From Plazaster borealis (taxonomy: Eukaryota > Echinodermata > Asteroidea > Forcipulatida > Labidiasteridae), in assembly GCA_021014325.1 (NCBI GenBank), contig CM037461.1, positions 335,501 through 399,500 on the forward strand: a stretch of DNA of 64,000 nucleotides. The letters run 5' to 3'. Both the position numbers and the translations under genes were made by a program. Shown piece after piece: positions 10,746-21,710 of the stretch (its first letter is position 1; every line of letters starts with the position of its first letter). Under the pieces are notes generated by a model. The model did not search any database. It saw only the letters and a program-made list of their open reading frames with translations, and was not told the origin of the DNA.

Positions 10746-13110
10746 ACGGTCTACATACAATCATGAACATGTTTAACTCCATGTTATTGTGCTGAAGCTT
10801 ACTGCTTACCCTTTGCTGTGGTACAACCCGATCAAATTGCTGCCTTTCCAAATGCAGAACGGAACGTCAAACTGGTCTTGTAAAAATGAGTTACAGAGTA
10901 TTTCAGGACCGTAAGCATAATATCAAATAAAAATGCAAATGTGGTTAACAAGCCTCCTTTATGTCACTTTTCGTTTATGATTAGAGTCTATTGTTGTTAA
11001 CAATTTCAGCAAAGACCTCACTCTCTGCTCTTATTGACCCAATAATAATTAATGAGCTCTGATTTTAGACTGGTATAATTATTATGTTTTGCTAACCTCT
11101 GCTAACCCGCCTCAAGTCTACGTAATTAGAAACAAAAAAACAACCAGCATAAATAAGGCCGTGCCAATGGTGTTTACCGTAGGGTCTACCCATTAATCTC
11201 GGTTTGAAGGTTGGGTTGTCGATTTTCATGCTCGGATGGGCTGTTGCTTGTACCATAGAGAAAGCTTGTACAAATTCTTGTTCAGGATGTAGTGATGCAT
11301 GATGGGAACGATTGTACTGCTGATCGGGGCAGTGCGCACAACCCATATATTGGCTCGATCACAAAATGGATGTAGGCCTAATGTGCACACAATGAATGAT
11401 AATGCATGGAGGCTATAGGCACCATGGATAATGTTACCTCCTTTTTAAGTTGCAAGAAGAATGTTGCGATCGAGCAATTGTTTTAAGGACGTAAGGCAAA
11501 GATCATAAACAAAAAATAATATTTGCAATGAATTTACACGATAGAGCTACATCATTGATAGTCTAATATTATATTGTTATATTATTCAGTTTGCGGTAAC
11601 ACCTTGGAGTGTTACTTTGCTGTGTAGATTTTGTTCTTTGAGAACTTGTCTTGCTATTTCTACTGCCGCGGAGTAGATTTCGTAATTCGGGAGACTACTA
11701 TACTAAGTTCTGAAAAAACTGTCTTGCTTATTAATGAAATCTTTCCTGAAAAGGAAGAGGTGACCGGAGGTGTTTAGGTCAGTGGGAATTATCCAATGCG
11801 CATGTGCATAATGTCGGCCCATACCAGCGTATTATTGGATGAGACCATCCCAGTTGGATGAGGCGCTGCTGGGACCGAGCGAAGATCTCCCCATTAGCTT
11901 TTTTAGAAACACAGCACGTACCAGCATTTTCTCCCATCTTTTATGAGGGTGACCCACTTCAAGGCACCGTGAAACTTGGGTCATCTAAGTTGAAGGACTA
12001 AAAAAATAAAATAGGAGGGGCGGGGTCAAAAAGATGGGAGGAGATCAAAACCGTGCTCTGCCTTAAAGGAAAATGCTCCTTGTAAACATTGTAGGCTGCT
12101 TGGTGGCACTCTTCCTCGGCGGCACGTGCTCCTCTTCGCTAACATGGATTTTCTATTTTCTATTGTAACCTTGTGATCTAATTTATGATAATTACAGTTC
12201 TCATCTAAATGGAAGCTGGAGCCAACAGTCAAAAGGAAAACGCGCTGTTTACACATACACACAAAAATCTTTACAGTTATTTTCTCTTCGAGGGTCTGAT
12301 ATCAATCATTTAAAAAAAAAAAAAAAAAAAAAAATAGACCTAGGCCTGACCGGACCCCCGTGTGACCAGGCTGAGCTAAGTGTCTCAAACAAGTGACATT
12401 TTCCTGTTTGTTTGCGTTTATATTATTATACACATAATATACATATTTGAAGAAGAAGACAAAATTATTAACAACTAATTTTGTTGAGTCAGCTATAGGG
12501 CTGCCTGCTGATGATGCGGAGGTTCGGCAGCAAAAATGAAATCACGCCGCCAACGGTGGAATAACATTAGTCTTGGAGCGTTGGTACATCACGCCCCCAA
12601 CTTTCATTAAAAGAAAGACATGACACAACTTAAAAGACTGAGATGTCATCAAAGACTTAAGAGCATAACGCCTTAACATGACGCCTTGATAATAATAATT
12701 GGTTGATTTATTTTGTTTATAAAAAGGACAAGTCTACTTCCGCCTCTATAGTTTTGACCACGGTTTTACACGTTTTTTGTACACTAATCATTACTGTTGA
12801 CAGTTACTGTGGTGATTTGCGCTTGATTGGGCTATTTTGGGCTTTGCGGATGTGTTGCGTTGACAATAAGCGAAGCCTGTGGTGTTCATGCAATGTGTAC
12901 CGCGGGCCAAATGATGTCAAATTTCAACCGTGGCTGTCTCAAGTTTCTGAAAAGATGTTGACATGTGGCGTGAAACTTTAAGGTAATGTGATTAATTTAC
13001 TTGTGTATATATTGTCAAGGTTGTGAGCTATAGAGTAATGACCCGGGTTTAGTTGCAACGATGGTGTACCGACCGAGGCTAGCCCCACAGTCCACACGTC
13101 AGTCAGTGTC
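10746..13110. other. intergenic sequence without a recognisable gene
   Basis: Only short, low-quality frames are seen. It includes a pure A run of about 24 at 12311-12334. Positions about 11590-11730 match, inverted, the repeat near 57840-58075 (shared words: CTCCCGAATT, ATCTACTC, GGTAACAC). Confidence 0.5.
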
Positions 13111-13111
13111 C

Positions 13112-13582
13112 GGTCCTACTACTTGCCGTCAACTCGCCGACTTGCCGTCAACTCGCCGTCAACTCATTTTCGTGCCGTCAACTCATTAAATATACATCAA
13201 CAATTTATAAATGGGGCATGGAAGTGTTAAGTCTGGGATAAACTACATTTTTTCCTATGGTTTTCGGTAAAATTTCATTTACAAAAACGATTTTGTGTTG
13301 ATAAATAAATAGTACCAATCATTGACATCTTGGGCCAAGACTAATCCATATGCAGGAAAAGCGCCCTCAGTTGCCATGTTGTGCAAGCGAGATAATTATT
13401 TCACAGGAAAAAAACTAAATTTTTATTCCGAAATGTAACCTAAAACTTATGAGAATTCTCTTTTAGCTAATACTTTACAGTTCTATGCTTCTTTTGTGGA
13501 TTTTAAATGTATATTGGAGGAGTTGATGGCGAGTTGACGGCACAAGTGAGTTGACGGCGAGTTGACGGCAAGTAGTAGGACC
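13112..13582. mobile_element. foldback element copy 1 (TTGACGGCGAG repeats)
   Basis: The ends GGTCCTACTACTTGCCGTCA and the inverse TGACGGCAAGTAGTAGGACC are perfect inverted repeats. Inside each arm, ACTCGCCG/CGGCGAGT motifs recur. Length 471 bp, with no coding capacity visible. Confidence 0.85.
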
Positions 13583-13849
13583 CCCGTTGTTTGTATTCTG
13601 AGTCAAGTATAGGCTACCGAGGCGAGCGTTGTCATTGACGGGAATCCACTTTGCAGCTGCAATTAAAAATTGTACTCCGTCAAAGTCCCAATGCAATGCT
13701 GCAGGTTGTTGTGCTGTAATTTCTGTTCGGCTCATGCACCCCCATACAATCGTTTTGCCATGAAAAGGGCAACCGTAAGCAGGTCGTTGTATTGGAGGTA
13801 AATCCACTCTTTTTTGCCTTCTGTCTGTAGCTGTAGTGTACCCTTACAC

Positions 13850-14362
13850 GGTCCTACTACTTGCCGTCAACTCGCCGACTTGCCGTCAACTCGCCGTCAA
13901 CTCATTTTCGTGCCGTCAACTCATTAAATATACATCAAAAATGTATAAATAGGGCATGGAAATGTTAAGTCTGGGCTAAACTACATATTTCCTATGGTTT
14001 TCGGTAAAATTTCATTTACAAAAACGATTTTGTGTTGATAAATAAATAGTACCAATCATTGACATCTTGGGCCAAGACTAATCCACATGCAGGAAAAGCG
14101 CCCTAAGTTGCCATGTTGTGCAAGCTCTGTGAAAAAGCAAGATGGCGGCCGACGGTTTTGCTGCTTCGAGATAATTTTTTCACGAGAAAAAAACTAAATT
14201 TTTATTCCGAAATGTAACCTAAAACTTATGAGAATTCTCTTTTAGCTAATACTTTACAGTTCTATGCTTCTTTTGTGGATTTTAAATGTATATTGGAGGA
14301 GTTGACGGCGAGTTGACGGCACAAGTGAGTTGACGGCGAGTTGACGGCAAGTAGTAGGACCC
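13850..14362. mobile_element. foldback element copy 2
   Basis: Same family and orientation as 13112-13582, nearly identical, 513 bp. It carries an extra segment of about 45 bp around 14117-14165 (starting CTCTGTGAAAAAGCAAGATG) that copy 1 lacks. The copies are separated by only about 270 bp. Confidence 0.85.
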
Positions 14363-14568
14363 CTGTTACACAGTATCTAGTCTAAACCCCACAGTACAGT
14401 CGTTTGACCAGTTCCGGATCGTTAAACAGTTCTGGATCTCTTCAACTTTGCAATAACCACATAATTAAATTCCTTCTCACATAACCAATTTCTGTTGATG
14501 TGAAGAATAATATCAAACGAACAAACGAACAAACCCAAAATGAGGTGGGCACCAAACATCATCCACAA

Positions 14569-15279
14569 TAGACCCAGTAACTGGGGCGCTGTACTTGTTT
14601 TGTTTAATTTTGATATTATGGGTCGTACTAGCGCCCCAGGAAAAAGTCGTACCGTTCACGAATGTTCTTCAATTGGTAACAAAAATGCCTCAGAACGAAA
14701 AAAATACCCAACAAAATAGCTTTATATACGCCTACTGGCTTCTTGATATGTCTAAGATGCAACATCAGGCATTTGAATGTGCTCACAATTTTGTTTTGTG
14801 CTGCAAATTTACGATTTTTTGAAGTCGATCTGAGCATATCGGTAAAAGCGCCATGACGTCCAGCGCTCAGCTTTATATGGTAGCCCTGAAGGGACATCTC
14901 ATATCGCAATATTATGTGCGCAGACTTGTGCTACATGTATATCAAAAAATTAATCGCGAAGATGACTACCGCTACATGACTAGCACAAGTCTGCGCACAA
15001 CCTTCCCGTTTAATTTCACGACATTGCACAAGTCTGCGCATATCTTCGCGATTAATTTCAGTGCATAGGCCTAGTTGTTTTCTGTTTGAAAGGGCACAAA
15101 GGGTTCTGAACATTGCATATTTCCCTCTTTTGTATGCATGTATTGTTGACTGTAAACATCTGTAAACAAACAAGCATTCCCTTGAATAACATCAGATTTC
15201 TGAGTTGTTCTAGCTAAGTGCGACCGCAGATGTTAAAAAGGGAAAACAAAGGAGTACAGCGCCCCAGTTACTGGGTCTA
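14569..15279. mobile_element. 0.7-kb inverted-repeat element with TA flanks
   Basis: The ends TAGACCCAGTAACTGGGGCG and CGCCCCAGTTACTGGGTCTA are perfect inverse copies, with the identity extending into CTGTACT. TA at each end could be the target duplication, as in Tc1/mariner-type elements. Internal inverted motifs (GCACAAGTCTGCGCA, ATTAATCGCGAAGAT) occur around 14920-15065. No transposase is visible. Confidence 0.8.
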
Positions 15280-18100
15280 ATGCAGGCCTGGATTTGTATT
15301 TTACTTCTACCTGCTCCAAATCTGTTGGACATGGTGCCTATGGTTATTTGGTTGTGTCACCTTTGGAACAACCTTTCCTATCTAATTAGCTTAACAATTA
15401 AGAAAGGCCTCAAAATTTAACTGTATCAATTCCAAGTTGCATCGTCACAGGGCCTCAATCATGATTTGTGCGCTTGAAAAGAACCTACATTATAATTTAT
15501 TGGGGCAATCAAAAAATGCTAAATTGTTGGTCTTCAAATGTTAATTCTTTGACTAGACAGACATTATTTCAGATGGATCTTTCGAGGATTGGCAGGTACT
15601 GGTATTACATGATCATTTAGCTTTCAGATTGAGTCTTTATTTTAGAAAAACAATCCTACTTTTTCTTCAACCTGTTGAGGTAACTTTGCCAAGGTAACCT
15701 TGCCAGATAAAATCAGGCAGAATGTCAATCTTGCATTCCTAAAATACCAAGCAGCCATTTCCCAGAAAAAGAACTGCTTACAAAAACGTAGTCAGTGTCA
15801 ACAGTTTAATGTGGAAACTTAAAGAAAGCCAAGCAAGTTGTTGGGAATTCCCCAAAAAGTTTGGAAACCTGGGAACCCAGAAGAATGCTTGGTGGGACAG
15901 TTTGAGTGTAAATGGACTGACCAGTACGTTTACATCTAGACTGTGAGTGAGTGTTTGTGAAAAGATTGGTTCAATGGTCTTTTGGATGGCTATTGTTAGT
16001 TTGTATTGTGCTGGACTGCATAATCTTGCTAGGGGTTATTTGTAGGTTTGTAGAAGGGATTAAGGATTAAGGAGTGTTTGGAAAGCTTGACACCCACAAT
16101 AATGCAGGGTATCAGACACATTATGATCTTTGCAGTCAACAACACACCACTGCACATGTCAGAGCCTGCCAACTCTCCCCGATTCTGAAAAAAAAAAATC
16201 ACTGAAAGTCAACTAATTTTTCCACGTTCTGATGGACAGATTTGACCCTGATGGAAATTTTGTCCATATTATGTTGAAGTGTACTCTCTGATTGTTGTAC
16301 AAAATCTTCCTGATTGGCAGATGCAATTGTTGGCAGCTCTGAGTATAGTGTTTGATGAAATGGTTTTTATGGTAGAGTTCACACGCACACCAATGTATCG
16401 TTGCTAAAGGATTGGCACTTTACTGTACTTGAGTAGACAACCATTATGAACAAACACTTACCGTATTGCTATGCATGCCAACAACAGACAAGGCAGTCCA
16501 CACACCAGTATAGGGCTTGAATTGGGGGAAATCCAGTACACCGCAAGGCTTGTAGCTCAAAATACTTACTGGACCAGACCTATTTTTACAAGAATAGATT
16601 CAAAATGAGAAGAAAAACTTGCTGACACGGTTTCACCCTTTCGTTACCAAATTATTTTGACTTTAATAAACAACTACTGGTGAATGAGTTGTTTGACCAC
16701 TCAAGGCCGGGTGAAGAACACATTTTTACAGAACAGAAAGCTTTTGTTCAAAGGCCATTAATTTTTAAAATTATCTCCTTTGACGTTGTTTTACAGCAAA
16801 TTAATAAAAAATGTCTTACTTATTGAATTGTATTTCATTTAAAATCATTGAGATCAGCCAATAAATGTCCAAGTTCTTGGCCTTTGTTTCCTCAGTATGA
16901 TCTGTAAACTCAAACACTTTTTTTTGTACACCAACCATCTAATGACACTTTGTTTGGCATTACGGATCTACTGTTTGGCATTACGGATCTTTCCACTCCA
17001 ATTTGAAGGAATTGCATTTAATAGCAACCTTAAATTTCATTAATCTTTTTCTTTCCAATGATGGTATAAAGCTCATGGAAGGCGAACATATGGACAAAAA
17101 CTACAGCTGTATTACAAAATGGCCTTTGTGCTCAGGCTTGAGTGCTTTTTGTGTATTAGGTTTTAAAAGCTTGGTCAACTAAAGTCGCCAATGGTAAGGA
17201 AAGGGTCAGCTGGAATTGAACTGCTTTTATGAACAAGCACTAAGAGTCTTTAAGAAAATATCTTGCCTTTTTACAGTGAGGATAAAATTAGCTTAAATCC
17301 AGTGACTCCTAAACTTTCATCCTGCGTCAATTTGACATTGGGTGTCCCAAGACTCGTCGAGTTATTCTCCCTCCAAATAAAAACACTCAGACTTGTGTAA
17401 ATTTCCAAACATCTGAGAATCAATCTTGAAAAAATGTCCCTACACTCATGACACTGTACTCCTCTAGGCAAATAGGACTATTTGTTCAGGGCCTACATGT
17501 AGGTCATCCTATATACCCCAATTTGGAAGTCAACAACCCCATGGTCACAATATTGGGCAACGCCTTTACTCTGTACCTCTTTTATTTGGCTCTCAAACCT
17601 GTCTAGTACAGAATGTTTCTCCCTCTGTCAGTGGGGTGCACCCTTACAATGGCTGTCACATAAACGCTTTTTAAAGGTTGTCTTCAACTTGGCTGTCATT
17701 GATGGTTGAATTTAAACCAAAGTCCTGCAGTTGATTGGATTGGAATTGGACTCTAGACTAATAGATCATTGATGGATTAGTTACACTTGGTTAGTTATTA
17801 AAAAGGCAGATTGATTGAAAACATGTAGATTGGATACTGGGTTTGTTTGTACTTGACGTATTTGATGTACACAGCCCTGCAATATAACCATAATCACTCT
17901 CTTAAACTTTAAACTGATGTTATTTGAAGTTAGTACTGTACTACTAGGCCTTGCACTTAAAAAAACATTTTTTAAAGTATTCCACTGGGCTATTAAACTG
18001 TGCATTTTACTTGCCCCCATGAAGTTTTAGTAGCTCAGATTTGAAACGTTTATTGTCATAAATGTATCTTTCTGATGTATTAATTCGGTTGCGATAACGA
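15280..18100. other. intergenic region, gene not seen
   Basis: No convincing coding frame. It contains a short inverted-repeat element at 16160-16341 (CAGAGCCTGCCAACTC ... TTGGCAGCTCTG) and a dispersed repeat at about 16800-17195 also present at 54345-54735. Confidence 0.5.
16800..17195 (+). repeat. dispersed repeat, copy 1 (second copy 54345-54735)
   Basis: Shared landmarks in the same order are GTCTTACTTATTGAATT, ATCAGCCAATAA, TCCAAGTTCTTGG, TTTGGCATTACGGATCTTTC or its equivalent, and GGCCTTTGTGCTCAGGCTTG. This copy has a local duplication of TGTTTGGCATTACGGATCT. Confidence 0.7.
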
Positions 18101-18103
18101 CCA

Positions 18104-19594
18104 GGGCCCAATTTTATAAAGCTGCTTTTTCTAAAGCAGAAAATAGGCCTATTGCTTTTAAAACAATTGTCTGGAGCGTGATCCAAAACTGGTAAACATT
18201 TGATAAAAATTTGAGAATTTCTTAAATTAATCAAAACAGTACTTCAAATAGCAGAGAAAGGTCCATATTTTACTAAACTAAAAAAAAAAAAAAAAATTTT
18301 TTTTTTGGTTAGGCACACCGTGTCGTCGAAATTGCATGTACGTTTTTACAGCGTGAGGGACGGACAAAAGGAACATAAAATATAATTAACTTTTGAATGT
18401 GAAAAGTTAACTATGCACCCTTGATGGTTTCCACATATTTTACGCATTGAAAGTATAAACCCTTTTAATATTTTATGATATTCTCATTCAATGTCATTTT
18501 TACAACAGGGGTCTTGAAACCCAAAATGGTGTAATTTTGTCCGTCCCTCACGGACCAAATAAAACTTTTTTTTTCTCCAAGTTACTCAACTCATTTTTTT
18601 TTTTAAAGAAGTACCCTATCTATCGACAGACTACATCAACTTTCCAGAAATGAATATCACAAGTCACTGATACCTTGTGGGTCCTAGTTATTTCACTTTT
18701 TAAAAGTGAGGGACGGACATTTCCGTCCCTCACGTTACCCAAAAATAAATATAACAGGGTCTTACATCTCAAATTTATCAAATTTATAATTTATTTTGCT
18801 ATAATCTTGTTACTTAGAGGATAAAGATTATCCCAATTGACTCCAATTATTTTCATGAAATGTTGAACATGTTTTATGACAATATGCAGTTCAACATGTA
18901 ATGTGATGGTAAGCACTTGTCCGTCCCTCACGTCCATCCCTCACGTCCGTCCCTCACGTCCGTCCCTCACTTAAAAAAAGGGGTCATACATCTCAAACAA
19001 ACCCGTTTTTACACCTTTTTTTTCTCAAATCATAGGCCTATTATTTACACATGTAAATTTCAAAAATTATGTTCAAAGATAAGCTTTATAAATATTGTTG
19101 ATTTTAAGAATTAGTCTCAATGTGTCCGTCCCTCACAGGATATTTTGTCCGTCTATCACACATTTTTGAAGAGCTCCCTCCACTTTTCTGAGTGTAACCG
19201 ACTTGTAATTTTTGACAATTCATGAAGCGTTGCTATTTATTGTTCATAATTACTGAGAAAACTTGATGACATTTTTCAAGTTTCAATAAAATATTTGAAA
19301 TTGTATAGAATGGTAGTGTTCGTCAATTCTATTGATGTCCGTCCCTCACGCATGAAAAACGACCCCTGCTTAAAATCTTAAAGTGAATTTCGCTAAATAA
19401 TAATTTGAGAAAGTGTATTAACATCATTAGCAAGTAAACATATAGGTTCAATTCAGTTTTAATGAGCAGGATACCAGTCAGAAATTGTACATGTGTCATG
19501 GTAGTTTAGCTGGTTACCTTATTCTGGTAAGCATAATTTTTGTTGTGCTGAGCTACTTTTTGTGCTTTTAAAGCAGCTCTATGAAATTGGGTCC
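18104..19594. mobile_element. M1 MITE split by a 1.3-kb insertion
   Basis: The M1 left part (GGGCCCAATTTTATAAAGCT...ACAATTGTCTG) ends near 18172. The right part resumes near 19460 (AATGAGCAGGATACCAGTCA) and runs to the inverted end at 19594. Together they would form one M1 copy like 33425-33617. Confidence 0.7.
18353..19349. repeat. array of dispersed 13-bp motif GTCCGTCCCTCAC
   Basis: The motif or its inverse occurs at 18353, 18539, 18706, 18723 (partial), 19124, 19147 (variant) and 19337. Four tandem copies (one variant) lie at 18919-18970. The spacers are AT-rich and differ from each other. No gene is seen in it. Confidence 0.8.
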
Positions 19595-19726
19595 AGGGTC
19601 GAATTTAATGGTTCTGCTTACTGTGAAATTCTGCGCTTACATAGGTTCCATGTAAAACATGTTGGGTCACAGAAAGTGTGGATACTGGTCTTTATCCTGG
19701 ATGTACTTTAAAGTTATCTTAACAAG

Positions 19727-20735
19727 CCCTTTTCACACTGCATCTCTTATCCCAGTGGAATACAACCCTAGGGAAGCCCCGGGGTAACCCCAATGCACTT
19801 TCACACTGTCACCGCACACGTATTCCCTGGGTCTCTATTCCGCAGGGTTCAAGTTACACGTTTCACACTAAGTTCAAACCGCCCTGCATTTCTTGGCTAG
19901 CGGAGGTCATCGCTGTAGCTTTACCGAATACATGACTGGTATACATGTAGTTCAGTCAGTGAGGCCATTTTACCACGTCGATCCAAACCAATTCAAAATT
20001 TAACCTTAAATACAAAATCAACTTTGAAAACTTACAAATTCTTCCTCAAAATATAATGTTAGAAATGTTTCAGTTTAGATATTTAATTTCTGTGAAATAC
20101 AAACAAAACTTCAAACAAAATCGTCATATCAAATCAGTAAACTGGGGTTTAGTAAAACCCACTTTCGTTTCTCACTAACAGCAGTTATTCCCGAGGGATT
20201 TTAGAATACTCCATGGTAAGGTTTTACCGCTTACCCCTACTCCAGATCAGGGGTGGTTTTTCCCTAGGGTATGCCCAATTGTTGGGGTAGACCAGTGGTA
20301 AAGCAATCCAAGTGTGAAAGGGCTGGCTGTTAATCACCCATGGAAGACCCCAGGGAATAGACTAGGGGCATGTTACCACCTACTCCTAGGGCTGAAACAG
20401 GGTTACCCCCTTCACAGTCCATAAGGATAGGCATGGGTAGCATCCACTAGGAGTCTGGCTGGTAGAGCAATCCAAGTGTGAAAGGGCTGGCTGTTAATCA
20501 CCCATGGAAGACCCCAGGGAATAGACTAGTGTCAACTGCCACCAGGGGCATGTTACCACCTACTCCTAGGGCTGAAACAGGGTTACCCCCTTCACAGTCC
20601 GTAAGGATAGGCATGGGTAGCATCCACTAGGAGCCTGGCTGGTAGAGCAATCCAAGTGTGCAAGGGCTGGCTGTTAATCCCCCATGGAAGACCCCAGGGA
20701 ATAGACTGGTGTGAAAGGGGATAAGAGTGACAGTG
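19727..20735. repeat. composite repeat with tandem SINE-body units
   Basis: Edges carry CCCTTTTCACACTG...CTCTTATCCC and the inverse GTGTGAAAGGGGATAAGAG. Between about 20290 and 20700, a unit of about 180-200 bp made of GGCATGTTACCACCTACTCC-type SINE body plus CAATCCAAGTGTGAAAGGGC is repeated at least twice. Confidence 0.65.
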
Positions 20736-21574
20736 CTTGTAAATAAACTAATCCCTGATCAGCTTTGACTGACACAGTAATCCCTGCCTTCACCCTGTAA
20801 AGCTCCAGTATGGGACTGCGTACAATCATGGTACAATGGGCCTTTGAATACCATCATTGCTAAGTTACACCATGGAGCAATGGTGACACTTGGCAAGTGA
20901 GTCAATAATATTGGCCAATGAATGTTAAATGGATGTGTACAGTGCCATTGTACAATACTTCAGTGTGTGCTATAGTTAGGTGTTTGATATTTACCTTTCC
21001 TCGCCACTACTACCACTAGCATGCTGATTGACTGAGTGTTTGTGATCAATTTTGTTGTTGTATGAAGGAAATTAAATTGTAAGTGTGGTGGACATTTATG
21101 ATTATTATTATTACTATTTTAAAATTATTTATTAGGTCAAACTCAGAGTACGCCTGATGAACAGGGATGATAATGTTGTATCATACATTGTAGACCACAT
21201 TGATCTGCAATCCCGACCATATCTCGTTGGGCCCTGCCCCCTTTCAATGTTGAATCACATTGTTGCACGGTCTTCTGCGTTCCAGTCAACATTGAGCGGG
21301 GGGATGGGGGAGAGAATGTTTATTGTCAGACAGGGAATGGTTGTATGGTTATTGTAACGTTAGGAACAGGTGGCCCAAGCATTTTTGCCGGGATTGATAG
21401 CTAAATATAATAAGAACCCAATTTGTATTGTTATAAATGAAAATCAACCGTACATTGTAAACAAGAATGTCAAAGTCTCATGTTTTCTTTCAGTCCTTCA
21501 TGTAGTCTCAGTGTACAAGTGATCAATAAAAGAAGGAACAACTATCAACAAGTCCCTGGTGCTTTTAACTTCTC

Positions 21575-21710
21575 ATGATGGCATTGAAGTCAACTTTCAT
21601 CGTCCATCTTGCCTTCTTGATATCCACGCTCCATCAGACAGGAGCTAACTTTTACGGTGCAGCCTATTGGAATACTCGGTATTCTGAGCAAGGGATAGAC
21701 TATGAGACCG
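21575..21710 (+). CDS. exon 1: signal peptide and N-terminus
   Basis: The ATG at 21575 (a second ATG follows directly) begins MMALKSTFIVHLAFLIS, a hydrophobic leader, with likely cleavage after QTGA. It ends YSEQGIDYET in phase 1 with donor GTAAATG at 21711. The upstream promoter is not recognisable. Confidence 0.8.

Noticed and set aside
21157..21357. ORF just upstream of the LRR gene as a first exon
   Set aside because: No signal peptide, not in frame with exon 1 and no donor consensus; exon 1 at 21575 has its own leader.
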